From assembly GCA_021463145.1 (NCBI GenBank), contig JAJTWZ010000005.1:62001-126000 (forward strand): 64,000 bases of DNA. Direction: 5' to 3'. The notes under the pieces are model-generated. The model searched no databases. It saw only the letters and a list, made by a program, of their open reading frames with translations, and was not told the DNA's origin. Positions 54,952 to 64,000 of the stretch are shown here, piece by piece (position 1 is the stretch's first letter; each line of letters starts with the position of its first letter). The stretch comes from Blastocatellia bacterium. Its GTDB lineage: Bacteria; Acidobacteriota; Blastocatellia; UBA7656; JADIYM01. The translations under genes and the position numbers were made by a program.

Positions 54952-55116
54952 CAGTTGAATGAGCTCGCGCAACGGCGCGAGGGAGCAGTGGCAGGGACGG
55001 GCGCAACGCCGCGAGGCCGAGGGATCCGGGACGCCGATGGCGCCAGCGTCCGTCCGGCTCCAATTCGCCGGTGCGCCGTTACGCGACGGAACCTCTCGGA
55101 CCGATCGAGGATTCAC

Positions 55117-56283
55117 ATGGGCGTTCAACGCAATGACTGGAGCCTCCAACGTAAGGGCCAGATCGACCAGGACCGCCACGCGGAGCGCGTTCGCGACGCC
55201 ATTCGCCAGAACCTCGGCTCCATCGTCTCGAACGAGTCGATAATCCTCGCCGACGGCCAGAAGCGGGTGAAGGTCCCGATCCGTTCGCTCGACGAGTACA
55301 AGTTCCGTTTCGACCACCGCAAGCGGAAGCACGTGGCCCAGGGCGACGGAAAGACCTCTGTCGGCGACGTCGTGGGCCACGAACCGCAGCCTTCGCAGGG
55401 CGCTGGGCGGGGCCGCCGTGCCGGCGACCAGCCTGGCGTCGACTACTTCGAGGCCGACGTCGAACTCGACGAAATCGCGCGCCTCGTTTTCGAGGATCTC
55501 CATCTGCCCAACCTCCAGGAGAAGGCGAAGCGCGAGGTGCCGTCGCGCGCCACCAGGTTCACCGAGATCCGCCGCACCGGCATCATGTCGAATCTCGACA
55601 AACGCAGGTCGCTCGTGGAGAACATCCGCCGCCAGGCGCGCGAAACCGGCCGCGCACACCTCGGACCGTTTCGCCCCGAGGACCTGCGCTACCGGACGTG
55701 GGAGGAGCAGCAGTCCTACGAGTCCAATGCAGTAGTCATCGCGATGATGGACGTTTCGGGCTCGATGGGAGAGTTCAAGAAGTACGTCGCCCGTTCGTTC
55801 TACTTCTGGATGGTGCGATTCCTTCGCACGCGCTACGACAACGTCGAGATCGTGTTCATCAGCCACCACACCGAGGCCAGGGAGGTCACCGAAGAGCAGT
55901 TCTTCACGCAGGGCGAGTCCGGCGGCACCGTCGTCAGCTCGGCCTACCGTCTCGCGCTCGACGTAATCGCGTCCCGCTTTCCGCCGCGCGACTGGAACGT
56001 GTATCCATTTCACTTCTCGGACGGCGACAACTACTACTCAGACAACGACGAGGCTGTCAGGCTCGCCGACGAGCTCGCGTCTACATGCAATCTCTTCGGC
56101 TACGGAGAGATCGGCGACGAAGAGGGTCCGGGTTACCGCCGGCAGTCCGGCGCTCTACTGTCGATATTCTCCGACCGGCTGCGCAATACCGAACGTTTCG
56201 CCGGCGTCCGTATCGACGACCGCGCCGATGTATATCCGGCACTGAAGCACTTTTTCCGGAAGCGCGGAGAGGAGATCGGCTGA
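55117..56283 (+). CDS. yhbH: YhbH/YeaH-family protein (DUF444) with VWA-type domain
   Basis: 388 residues. The N-terminal third carries DUF444 features ([38 protein letters not shown]). The C-terminal half is a von Willebrand factor A-type fold with a metal-ion site [13 protein letters not shown] and downstream [10 protein letters not shown] and [13 protein letters not shown]. Partner of PrkA in stress response; the exact biochemical role is unknown. The frame is open further upstream, but family homology begins at [14 protein letters not shown], and GAGG lies 6 bases before that ATG. The 165 bases after prkA have no other gene. Confidence 0.9.
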   Translation: MGVQRNDWSLQRKGQIDQDRHAERVRDAIRQNLGSIVSNESIILADGQKRVKVPIRSLDEYKFRFDHRKRKHVAQGDGKTSVGDVVGHEPQPSQGAGRGRRAGDQPGVDYFEADVELDEIARLVFEDLHLPNLQEKAKREVPSRATRFTEIRRTGIMSNLDKRRSLVENIRRQARETGRAHLGPFRPEDLRYRTWEEQQSYESNAVVIAMMDVSGSMGEFKKYVARSFYFWMVRFLRTRYDNVEIVFISHHTEAREVTEEQFFTQGESGGTVVSSAYRLALDVIASRFPPRDWNVYPFHFSDGDNYYSDNDEAVRLADELASTCNLFGYGEIGDEEGPGYRRQSGALLSIFSDRLRNTERFAGVRIDDRADVYPALKHFFRKRGEEIG

Positions 56284-56284
56284 A

Positions 56285-57625
56285 ATGGATCGCGAAGTCG
56301 CCGAGCTCGAGCGCGCGATCGAGCGCATCTGGGAAGTCGGCCGCGCCTTCGGTCTGGATCCGTTCCCGACCAACTTCGAGATCGTGCCCTCGACGGTGAT
56401 GTACGAGATCGGGAGTTACGCACTGCCCGGCCGCTATTCGCACTGGACGTTCGGCAAGGCCTACCATCGGATGAAGACGATGTACGACTTCGGACTCTCG
56501 CGGATCTACGAGGTCGTGATCAATGCGAATCCGTCCTACGGGTTTCTGCTCGAAACGAACTCGCCGCTGCAGAACCGGCTCGTCATCGCGCACGTGATGG
56601 GCCACGTCGACTTCTTCAAGCACAACGCCTGGTTCGCGGCGACGAACCGGCGCATGGTGGACGATGCCGCAACGCACGCGCGGCGAATTGCCGAGTATGA
56701 ATTCCAGCACGGGCGGAAAGTCGTCGAACGGTTCCTCGACGCGGTGCTCTCGATCGAGGAACACGTCGATCCGGACACGTTCCTGAAGCGGCCGGCGAAC
56801 GGCCCTCAGGCCGTCCGGGCGCCCGTGCCCGGACGGTACGACGACCTGTTCGATCCCTGCGAACTGCCTCCACCTCCGGCTGCTGCCGCTCGAATCGACG
56901 GTCCGGAACTGCCAGAAAAGGATCTGCTCGGATTCCTCGCCGCGCACTCGCCGGTGCTCGAACCCTGGCAGCGCGACGTCGTCGCGATGATCCGCGAGGA
57001 GATGCTCTACTTCGTTCCGCAGATGCGGACGAAAACGATAAACGAGGGATGGGCGAGCTTCTGGCACTCGCGGATCATGCGCGAGCTGGACCTTTCGGAC
57101 GACGAACACCTCGAATTCGCGGAACTGCACGCCGGCGTGGTTTCGCCTCACACGGGTCAGCTCAATCCGTACTTCGTCGGATATCGGATTCTGGAGGACA
57201 TCGAACGGCGGTACGGACGAGACCGGCTTTTCGAGGTGCGCGAGGTCGAGAGCGATGTGTCGCTGCTGCGGAACTACCTGACGGAAGACTTGTGCGAGGA
57301 ACTCGACCTGTTCGTCTACGAACTTGTCGACGATGAGGCGTGGACGATCACCGACAAGCGCTGGGAACGGGTCCGCGACCAGCTCGTCGCGAACATGTCC
57401 AATTTCGGGTTCCCCTACATCGAGGTCGCGGACGGCGACCATCGGGGTAACCGTGAGCTGTTTCTGAAGCACAGGTACGAGGGGTCGGAACTCGACCTTC
57501 GCTACGCGCGCAAGACACTCGAGAATTGTCAGACGCTTTGGGGGCGGCCGGTCTGGCTCGAGACAGTGGTCGACGGCGTGCCAAGAACGCTGCACTACGA
57601 CGGCAGCGATCACTCCGAGAGTTGA
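56285..57625 (+). CDS. spoVR: SpoVR family protein
   Basis: 446 residues. Typical SpoVR segments: [62 protein letters not shown] with clustered His, [58 protein letters not shown]. Originally a spore-cortex protein in Bacillus; in non-sporulating bacteria it accompanies PrkA and YhbH in stress response. It starts one base after the yhbH stop. No sporulation genes are present, so a general stress or nutrient role is more likely. Confidence 0.93.
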   Translation: MDREVAELERAIERIWEVGRAFGLDPFPTNFEIVPSTVMYEIGSYALPGRYSHWTFGKAYHRMKTMYDFGLSRIYEVVINANPSYGFLLETNSPLQNRLVIAHVMGHVDFFKHNAWFAATNRRMVDDAATHARRIAEYEFQHGRKVVERFLDAVLSIEEHVDPDTFLKRPANGPQAVRAPVPGRYDDLFDPCELPPPPAAAARIDGPELPEKDLLGFLAAHSPVLEPWQRDVVAMIREEMLYFVPQMRTKTINEGWASFWHSRIMRELDLSDDEHLEFAELHAGVVSPHTGQLNPYFVGYRILEDIERRYGRDRLFEVREVESDVSLLRNYLTEDLCEELDLFVYELVDDEAWTITDKRWERVRDQLVANMSNFGFPYIEVADGDHRGNRELFLKHRYEGSELDLRYARKTLENCQTLWGRPVWLETVVDGVPRTLHYDGSDHSES

Positions 57626-57660
57626 CGTTCGCGCCTTTGCGCGAAGCGCGCTGGAATCCG

Positions 57661-58665
57661 TTACGACACCAGCCCTCTGCGTGTCAGCGCCTTCGCCGCC
57701 GCCGCCTTCAGCGTCGTGCAGTCAACGACCCCTTCCTTGACGTTCACCGAGCCCGATGCATCGGTCGTGCACAACCGGTACTCCATGGTCGCCGGCAGCC
57801 CCGCCATCTGACGCAGCGCGTCGATTCCGATCTTCATGTTGGGCCGCTCCAGCATCTTGAGGAGCGCGTTTACGCCGACGACCTGTTGCTCGGTGCCAAG
57901 CAACCCGATGAGTGCAGAGACTGCGCGGCCGTCTCCTATCTTTCCAAGTGCCTCCGCCGCGGCTTCTCGCACCACGTTCACGTTGTCGGAAAGCGCCGCG
58001 ACCAGCGAATCGACGGCCTGCAGCGTCTTGTTCTCGCCAAGTTCCTGAGCCGCGGCTAGCCTGACATCGAAATCGATGTCGGTGAGCGCAGCCATGAGAG
58101 GCTCGATCGTGCGGTTCGACCTGATTCGGCCGAGGGCTCGCACCACCCACTGACGGCCGCTCCGCTCCTCGTCCTTCAACGCCGAAACCAGGACTTCGGC
58201 AGATCGCACGTCCCCGATTAACCCAAGCGCGTGAACCGCCTCGCGACGCACGGCGTCGTCCTCGTCCTCGAGCACTTTCGAAAGCGGATTGACTGCCGCG
58301 CCGCCGACGAAACCGAGCGCCTCGGCGGCCGCGCGCTTCACATCGTTGTCACGCTCGTGCAGCGCCGTCATAAGCGGCGCGACCGCCGGCTGACCAAGCT
58401 TTCCGAGTGCCTGCGACGCCGCTTCGCGCAGTTCCGTGTCCTTTGACTTGAGTACCGCGAGCAGCGGACGGACGGCCCGGGCGTCGCCAAGCAATCCGAG
58501 CGAGTGCATCGCCGCCTTCTTCACCTCGCGGCTCTCGTCGGTCGTGGCCACGGAAATGAGCGCCGTAACCCCGCCCTTGTCTCCGGCCTGTCCAATCTTC
58601 TTCGCGGCGTCGAACCGCGCCCATTTGTCCCGCGACTTGAGCTTCTGCAGGTTCCACCACAGCAT
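57661..58665 (-). CDS. HEAT-repeat protein
   Basis: 334 residues, cytosolic, almost wholly HEAT/PBS-lyase-type repeats of about 31 residues. Recurrent pattern: DDAVRREAVHALGLIGDVRSAEVLVSALKDE, and similar units at roughly eight positions (REVKKAAMHSLGLLGDARAVRPL, TELREAASQALGKLGQPAVAPL, NDVKRAAAEALGFVGGAAVNPL). Such solenoids are protein-binding scaffolds. The C-terminal 60 residues depart from the repeat. It converges on spoVR and diverges from the kinase at 58904, so context suggests no partner directly. Confidence 0.85.
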   Translation of the reverse strand: MLWWNLQKLKSRDKWARFDAAKKIGQAGDKGGVTALISVATTDESREVKKAAMHSLGLLGDARAVRPLLAVLKSKDTELREAASQALGKLGQPAVAPLMTALHERDNDVKRAAAEALGFVGGAAVNPLSKVLEDEDDAVRREAVHALGLIGDVRSAEVLVSALKDEERSGRQWVVRALGRIRSNRTIEPLMAALTDIDFDVRLAAAQELGENKTLQAVDSLVAALSDNVNVVREAAAEALGKIGDGRAVSALIGLLGTEQQVVGVNALLKMLERPNMKIGIDALRQMAGLPATMEYRLCTTDASGSVNVKEGVVDCTTLKAAAAKALTRRGLVS

Positions 58666-58903
58666 CCGTCAACGTCCTCCCCGTCGGTTGAGGCAGCACT
58701 CGACCCGAGTGCCGTTCCTGCCGTCCTTTCCCGTGCGCTTCACGAAACCGTCGAAATGCACGAATCCGCGCCGCAGCGGTTTTGAGTTTCTCTTCGGCCT
58801 TTTGGCCGCATGACTTTACGGTGACCGGTCGAGCCAGATTCGCACATGCCGGACCGATGTTCCATGTGCATAATGACTGCGCGGCCCTGCCGGCCGCATT
58901 CCC
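58666..58903. other. Divergent intergenic region, HEAT gene and kinase
   Basis: 238 bases with no supported gene. A -10-like CATAAT (58869-58874) precedes the kinase by 29 bases, but no -35 fits. Nothing else is recognisable. Confidence 0.35.
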
Positions 58904-60871
58904 ATGCTCGAAGCCGGCACAATCCTGCAGAACAGATACAGAATCGTCAGGCCCCTGGGGCAGGGCGGAATGGGTGCGGTCTACATGGCGACCGACCTGA
59001 GACTGCGCAGCACGGTCGCGCTCAAGGAGACGCTCGTCGACGGCGATTCGTTCCGGCGCGCCTTCGAGCGTGAAGCGCACCTGCTCGCGTCGCTGCGCCA
59101 TCCGGCGCTGCCCGTCGTCAGCGACCATTTCAACGAGGGGGATGGACAGTTTCTCGTCATGCAGTACATCCCGGGCGAGGACCTGTCGAAGCTCTGCGAA
59201 GCGAACGCGGGGCCTTTCCCCGTGTCCGTGGTGTTGCGCTGGGCCGATCAACTGCTCGACGCGCTCGATTACCTTCACACGCGCACTCCGGCGGTACTGC
59301 ACCGCGACATCAAGCCCCAGAACATGAAGCTGACGGAACGCGGCGAGCTCATCCTCCTCGACTTCGGCCTCGCCAAAGGCACGGCCTCGAGCCAGGGCAA
59401 GTCGCAACTTTCGGGCGGAAGCTCGGTTGTGGGATTCACGCTGGCGTACGCGCCTCTGGAACAGATCGAGGGATCGGGCACCGAGCCCAGAAGCGACCTC
59501 TACTCGGCGGCCGCCACGCTCTACCACCTGCTTACTAACGTCAGGCCCCCGGACGCGATTGCCCGGGCGATGGCACTCGTAAGCGGAAGGCGCGATCCGC
59601 TTCGTCCGGCCAACGCCGTGAACCCGCAGGTGCCGGCCGAAGTTGTCGCCCTGCTCGACGCCTCGATGGCGAATTCGCCTGAAGATCGGCCGGCGTCGGC
59701 GGCGGAACTGCGCCGATTGTTGCGCGACGCAAGAAGGACGTCGGGCCTCGCGACGCCAGACGTCGGCGACGCGACGTTCTTCCAGAAGCGGCCGGACGAC
59801 GTGCCTTTACCCAGTGGCCGGCCGGCGTCCAGGCCACCCGCGGCTCCACCTGCGGCGCCCGGGCAGCCTGGAACACAATTCCAAGATCCGTTCCCCCCCG
59901 TGGAGGGCGGACCGCTCGCGCGTACGAACTTTCGGGCCTCCGGCGTGCTGCCCGCTGACTGGGTGCCTCCGGCACCGCCTGCACCCGAGCAGACGAAGTT
60001 TCAGACCGCGATGGCGCTGCCGGCTTCGCACGGCCTTGCGCTGCGACCGATCGAGTTCCCGATCGTCACGCTCACGGAGACCGGACAGGAAGCGGGGCGG
60101 GTGCCTGGATCCGCGCAGGTATTCGACGAGATTCTCGGAGCATCGGCGACTCTCGAGATGGTGGCAGTTCCTGGCGGAGCGTTTCGTATGGGTTCGGCCG
60201 AATCGCCGGACGGTAAGGAATCGAAGGAATCGCCGGCGCACGACGTCGAGGTGCGGCCGTTTTTCATGGGACGCACGCCGATCACGCAGGATCAGTGGCG
60301 ATGCGTTTCGGCGATGCCCCAGGTCCGGCAGCCGCTCGATCCCGATCCGTCGCATTTCAAGGGCGGAGGGCGGCCTGTCGAGAAGGTCTCGTGGGGCGAC
60401 TGTCAGGAGTTCTGCGCGAGGCTGTCGCGGCACACCGGGCGGTCATACCGCCTTCCGACAGAGGCAGAGTGGGAGTATGCGTGCCGGTCGGGAACGGCGA
60501 CGCCGTTCCACTTCGGACCCACGCTGACGACGGAAGTTGCGAACTACGACGGCAGTTTTCCGTTCGGGAAGGCGCCGAAGGGCCAGTACCGTAAGGAAAC
60601 CACGACATCGTCGACTGTCTCGAACTCTTTCGGGCTTTCCGACATGCACGGCAACGTCTGGGAGTGGTGCGAGGACGTCTGGCATCCGGCCTATCACGGA
60701 GCGCCCACCGACGGCAGCGCCTGGACTACCGGAGGCGACGCCCAACAGCGCGTGCTGCGCGGGGGGTCGTGGTACGGACGGGCCGACTATTGCAGATCGG
60801 CTTCCCGCGTAGGGCTTGCGGCAGACGGCCGCAACGGGCGTGGCGGGTTCCGGGTGGTGATGACGGTCTGA
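58904..60871 (+). CDS. Ser/Thr protein kinase with SUMF1-type domain, no membrane helix
   Basis: 655 residues. Kinase about 12-270: QGGMGAVYMA, Lys41, HRDIKPQN (133-135), DFG 153-155, APLEQIEGSG instead of the commoner SPEQ. A Pro/Ala-rich linker (about 290-380) follows, then a SUMF1/FGE-type domain (about 415-655: AVPGGAFRMGSAESPDG, LPTEAEWEYACRSGTA, DMHGNVWEWCEDVW, VLRGGSWYGRADYCRSASR). Unlike the kinase at 17541 there is no membrane segment. One Cys only is left in the final motif, so formylglycine synthesis is unlikely. The two kinases are clearly paralogous in both modules. The SH3 gene follows after 13 bases. Confidence 0.93.
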   Translation: MLEAGTILQNRYRIVRPLGQGGMGAVYMATDLRLRSTVALKETLVDGDSFRRAFEREAHLLASLRHPALPVVSDHFNEGDGQFLVMQYIPGEDLSKLCEANAGPFPVSVVLRWADQLLDALDYLHTRTPAVLHRDIKPQNMKLTERGELILLDFGLAKGTASSQGKSQLSGGSSVVGFTLAYAPLEQIEGSGTEPRSDLYSAAATLYHLLTNVRPPDAIARAMALVSGRRDPLRPANAVNPQVPAEVVALLDASMANSPEDRPASAAELRRLLRDARRTSGLATPDVGDATFFQKRPDDVPLPSGRPASRPPAAPPAAPGQPGTQFQDPFPPVEGGPLARTNFRASGVLPADWVPPAPPAPEQTKFQTAMALPASHGLALRPIEFPIVTLTETGQEAGRVPGSAQVFDEILGASATLEMVAVPGGAFRMGSAESPDGKESKESPAHDVEVRPFFMGRTPITQDQWRCVSAMPQVRQPLDPDPSHFKGGGRPVEKVSWGDCQEFCARLSRHTGRSYRLPTEAEWEYACRSGTATPFHFGPTLTTEVANYDGSFPFGKAPKGQYRKETTTSSTVSNSFGLSDMHGNVWEWCEDVWHPAYHGAPTDGSAWTTGGDAQQRVLRGGSWYGRADYCRSASRVGLAADGRNGRGGFRVVMTV

Positions 60872-60884
60872 AGAGGAGACAGGA

Positions 60885-61979
60885 TTGTCGAGATATTCAA
60901 AATCGGTCGAGGTTACCTTCTTGATGAACCCTGTAATTCGGCACAGTCCATTCAACTCCGAGCCCCGGCGAATCCAGGTGAACCTGCGTCACATCTTCGC
61001 CGCCGCCCTTCTCGTCTCGCTCGCCGGGTCAGCCTCCGCCCTTGCCCAGACGCAGCCCGGCCTCAAGCGAATTACCGTGGCGTCCGCCGTGCGCGTTCGG
61101 TCGGGTCCGGGCACGTCCTCCGCTGTCATCGATTCCTTGTCGATCGGCGTTCTCCTCGACGAGAAGGGTCGTTCGCCACAACTGGACCGGATCGGAGACC
61201 AGCAGGATTACTGGTATCGCGTTGCGATTCCCGGTGGAAGGGAAGGATGGGTGTTCGGCGGCCTGACGATGGCTGTCGACCCGGCGGCGGTCGACGATGC
61301 CTATGTTCGAATCGCAAGTGAGCGGCTGTCGCGCACGGACCTCGGTTTCAACGACCTTACGGATGCCGTAGCGTTCCTGAGCAAGGCGGAGCGTAGCGCG
61401 GCGTCTCGCGAGGCCAGGGGCCGGCTTGCGATGTCACGCCTTCAGATGATCCAGAAGGCGGCCGATTCGATCCTCTACGAACAACGCACGGTGGCGCCAT
61501 ACAAGGCGTGGATCTCGCAACAGGAGGCGTCGACGATCCGGCTCGACGAGGTTCAGGGCGCGTTGCTCGTAAGGGACGATCTTTACCGGCAGATTGCGGA
61601 CGAGTATGCGGACACGAAGGTAGGCGACGAACTCGCGTGGATTGCGGCCGAAGCCCGGCTTGGCGGCGAGTGCGAAGGCGATGTCTCGTGCAACCTCGGC
61701 GCATTCAATCGAATGCACGGCAGATATCTGTCGTCGTTCCCCGAGGGAGCTCACGCGTCAAAGGTGGTCAGCGATCTGGTGACCTACCTCGAGGAGACGG
61801 TCGCGACCGTCAAACGCGAGCCGGGGACCTTTACCGGCCTGGCGGACGATGCGGTCTACATGACCGAGTACCGCGCGATGATTGCGGAAGCGAAGGCGTC
61901 GGTGAAAAAGACGACGGCCAGCGGCCGCGACCGGGCCATTGCCCTGCTCGACGAGTTGGACGCATTGTCGAGAAAGTAG
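60885..61979 (+). CDS. Exported SH3-domain protein
   Basis: 364 residues from the TTG at 60885, chosen because AGGAGACAGGA stands just before it and it follows the kinase by 13 bases. In that case the signal peptide (HIFAAALLVSLAGSASALA) sits after about 33 extra residues. ATG 60924 or GTG 60978 would give a normal-length signal. The mature part begins with a bacterial SH3 domain (VASAVRVRSGPGTSSAVIDSL, YWYRVAIPGGREGWVFGG), then long helical regions. It is likely co-transcribed with the kinase and may be its extracytoplasmic partner. No enzymatic motif is seen. Confidence 0.78.
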   Translation: MSRYSKSVEVTFLMNPVIRHSPFNSEPRRIQVNLRHIFAAALLVSLAGSASALAQTQPGLKRITVASAVRVRSGPGTSSAVIDSLSIGVLLDEKGRSPQLDRIGDQQDYWYRVAIPGGREGWVFGGLTMAVDPAAVDDAYVRIASERLSRTDLGFNDLTDAVAFLSKAERSAASREARGRLAMSRLQMIQKAADSILYEQRTVAPYKAWISQQEASTIRLDEVQGALLVRDDLYRQIADEYADTKVGDELAWIAAEARLGGECEGDVSCNLGAFNRMHGRYLSSFPEGAHASKVVSDLVTYLEETVATVKREPGTFTGLADDAVYMTEYRAMIAEAKASVKKTTASGRDRAIALLDELDALSRK

Positions 61980-61991
61980 CGCGGCGAATGA

Positions 61992-63776
61992 CTACCGCGC
62001 CGGCCTTGCGTCCTTGATCACGAGTTGAGGGCGCGCCACGCCCTGCCATTCGTTCACGCTGCACGTCGCAAGCAGGTCGAGCCGGCTCCCGAGGGCGCAA
62101 TCGCCCGCGAACTGAGCGCCGTCCCACCATACCGCCTCCACGGTGCCGGCCTCCTCGCCCGCGATCACCAGTTTCAGGTGACGGTCCTTCATGATCGTCA
62201 CGCGTCGAACCATCGCCGCTTCAACCAGGAAAACAGGGCGAGGATTGCCGATGCCGTGCGGCTCGAGGCGCAACAACTCGCGCACCGCATCGATCGTCAC
62301 TTCGTCGGGTGAAAGGGATGCGTCCGCCCGGAAGCGGGGCAGGAGGTCTTCGTCTCCATCCACACGCGCCGACACGTACTCGAAGAGTCGCGCTTCGAGC
62401 GCCCCGATCTTTTCTCGCTCGACCGTGAACCCGGCGGCCGCGCGATGTCCACCGAACTTCACGAGCAGATCCGCCGCCGACTCGAGGGCCTCGACGAGGT
62501 GAATGCCGTTCGCCGTGCGCGCGCTACCGCGCCCGACTCCGTCCGCGTCGAACGCGACGATGAACGCCGGGCGGTTCATCGCGTCGACTACTTTCGACGC
62601 CACGATCCCGACGACGCCACGATGCCAGCCGTCCGATTCGTCACCGGCAAAGAGCGCGACCATTGGCGTCGCTTTCAGTCCTCGAATTTCGTCCATTACG
62701 CGCTCGACGAGCCGTTGCTGCACCTCCTGCCGCTCGCCGTTCAAACGGTTGAGCTCTCGCGCGAGCTCCATCGCGGATTCGGAATCCCTGGCGTTGAAGA
62801 GCTCGATGACCGTCGATGCGGCCGCAAGCCGGCCGGCAGCGTTGATCCGGGGGCCAAGCTTGTAGCCACAGTCGGTAGCCGTCACCGCTCGACCTCCGAG
62901 TCCCGAGACTTCCAGCAGCGCCGCGAGTCCGGGGTTTCGGGACGGCTGCGACAGCCCGGCGAGACCGGCCGAGACGATCGCGCGATTCTCGAGGTCGTCC
63001 AGTTCCACCATGTCGGCGACTGTGCCGATCGCCGCAAGCTTCACCAGGGACGCAATTACGTCCGCGCGCCGCGGATGATCGGCGAGCAGTGCCTGGGCGA
63101 CCTTCAGAGACAGTCCGCACGCCGCGAGAAAACTGTTTGGATAGTTGCAGTTGTCCTGTTTCGGACAGAGCACCGCGAGAGCGCGCGAAGGCACGTCCTC
63201 GCCGGGCGGCAAGTGGTGATCGCAGATAATGACGTCGATTCCCAGTTCGGCAGCCCGGTCGACGGCCGCGTGATCGCGGACGCCGATGTCGCACGTCACC
63301 ACGATCTGGGCCCCGTCGAGTGCCGCCCGCTCCGCCGCGGCCACGCTGAACCCATAGCCTTCGTCGAACCGGCTCGGGATGTGGTAGCTGACGCGGTCGC
63401 CGGCGCCAAGCAGCCTGAGCGAGTGTTGCAGTATGACCGACGCGGTCGTCCCGTCCACGTCATAGTCCGAAACGATTCGAATCCGCTCACCCCCGTCGAG
63501 CGCCCGGCGCAGCCGGTCGACAGCTCGATCCATTCCGAACATCGCGAAAGGGTCGTGTAGATGCCGGTCGAGCGAAGGACTGAGGAACTCCCCGGCGCGC
63601 TCGGTGTCGGACAGGCCCCGGCCGAGGAGTATTCGGGCCACCGGCGACGGCACGTCGAGCTCGCGTGAGAGCCTCAGAACAGCACGCTCATCTGCTTCGG
63701 CGAGTTCCCAGCGGGCTTGGCGGAAGGAAGTCATGCGTGAATCGAGAGCGCGGGAGACGTCAGCATTAGTGTTCAT
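61992..63776 (-). CDS. recJ: Single-stranded-DNA-specific exonuclease RecJ
   Basis: 594 residues. 5'-3' exonuclease of recombinational and mismatch repair. The DHH phosphoesterase motifs are intact: VSDYDVDGTTAS (Asp104, 106, 108), Asp163 in TCDIGVRDH, and DHH at 186-188 in ICDHHLPPGED. The DHHA1 motif KFGGHRAAAGFTVE lies near residue 440, and an OB-like C-terminal part follows. Start ATG 63776 with AAAGG at good spacing; ATG 63734 is a shorter option without a ribosome site. It stands convergent to the SH3 gene. Confidence 0.95.
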   Translation of the reverse strand: MNTNADVSRALDSRMTSFRQARWELAEADERAVLRLSRELDVPSPVARILLGRGLSDTERAGEFLSPSLDRHLHDPFAMFGMDRAVDRLRRALDGGERIRIVSDYDVDGTTASVILQHSLRLLGAGDRVSYHIPSRFDEGYGFSVAAAERAALDGAQIVVTCDIGVRDHAAVDRAAELGIDVIICDHHLPPGEDVPSRALAVLCPKQDNCNYPNSFLAACGLSLKVAQALLADHPRRADVIASLVKLAAIGTVADMVELDDLENRAIVSAGLAGLSQPSRNPGLAALLEVSGLGGRAVTATDCGYKLGPRINAAGRLAAASTVIELFNARDSESAMELARELNRLNGERQEVQQRLVERVMDEIRGLKATPMVALFAGDESDGWHRGVVGIVASKVVDAMNRPAFIVAFDADGVGRGSARTANGIHLVEALESAADLLVKFGGHRAAAGFTVEREKIGALEARLFEYVSARVDGDEDLLPRFRADASLSPDEVTIDAVRELLRLEPHGIGNPRPVFLVEAAMVRRVTIMKDRHLKLVIAGEEAGTVEAVWWDGAQFAGDCALGSRLDLLATCSVNEWQGVARPQLVIKDARPAR

Positions 63777-64000
63777 CGTGCCTTTCTGAACTCAATGGGT
63801 CTACCGTGCCGAGCAGTAATGCGGGGGGCCATTTCATCTGCTCCGCTCCCACTCTGGTGACGTGGATAGCGCGAAATTCATTCAAGCAGACCACGGTGGC
63901 GCAGACATGCCGCCGGCCCGGCGAGGGGCTCGTAGCCGGCCCCCGTGGTCTTCGAGCGCAAGAGCAACGGTGTTTCCTGTCAAGGTGGAAATGCCTCGAG
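63777..64000. other. Window end; possible structured RNA element
   Basis: No gene found. GACCACGG (63889-63896) pairs with CCGTGGTC (63943-63950). Inside, two further hairpins are possible (GGCG/CGCC near 63898-63914 and GGCCCGGC/GCCGGCC near 63914-63941), a three-way-junction shape of about 62 bases. Confidence 0.35.

Noticed and set aside
63889-63950. tRNA gene
   Set aside because: No T-arm GTTCRA motif, no anticodon arm of proper size, no CCA-proximal pattern.

Overview
This is a G+C-rich bacterial chromosome segment, roughly two-thirds G+C by eye. It is densely packed, with many 1-4 base gene overlaps of the ATGA/GTGA type. The gene set suggests Acidobacteriota: four large Hanks-type Ser/Thr kinases with varied C-terminal modules, one carrying a short N-terminal helical region and a TolB-like propeller of the kind common there; a DUF1800-DUF1501 pair; and a PrkA-YhbH-SpoVR cluster. 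The phylum is an inference, because no rRNA or tRNA gene was found to test it.

Layout. Bases 665-8063, minus strand: a branched-chain amino acid operon, ilvB - (IlvN-like ACT + ilvC) - ilvE - short LysR-type protein - ilvA - ilvD. It is preceded by what looks like a complete ribosome-mediated attenuator: promoter, Val/Ile/Leu-rich leader peptide, antiterminator and terminator. Bases 8128-22926: tryptophan and histidine genes in separate blocks (hisIE-trpE; trpG-trpD; trpC-trpF) interleaved with two kinases, an M15-like peptidase, a double cyclophilin, purN and a flavoprotein reductase. Bases 23387-30652, minus strand: gyrA, a TPR lipoprotein, DUF1800, DUF1501 and a secreted LTxxQ-repeat protein. 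Bases 30839-43466: plsC, rsmI, a family A DNA polymerase without 5'-nuclease domain, an exported superoxide dismutase, an FG-GAP protein, a kinase with a TolB propeller, and a deoxyhypusine-synthase-like protein.

Bases 44009-46578 are the clearest mobile region: an ISL3-family insertion sequence beside a two-gene nucleotidyltransferase module broken by an in-frame amber codon, with an extra IS-like end beyond it. Then follow a heterodimeric ABC exporter (46811-50408), an NHL-repeat protein with truB, the prkA-yhbH-spoVR cluster (53026-57625), a HEAT-repeat protein, a kinase with a SUMF1 domain, an SH3-domain protein and recJ (to 63776).

At scales other than genes: an intergenic repeat of about 30-35 bases occurs at least six times, mostly as inverted pairs just downstream of genes. 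Several genes have a -10 box only 9-12 bases before the start codon, which points to leaderless mRNAs. No CRISPR array, tRNA or rRNA was seen.
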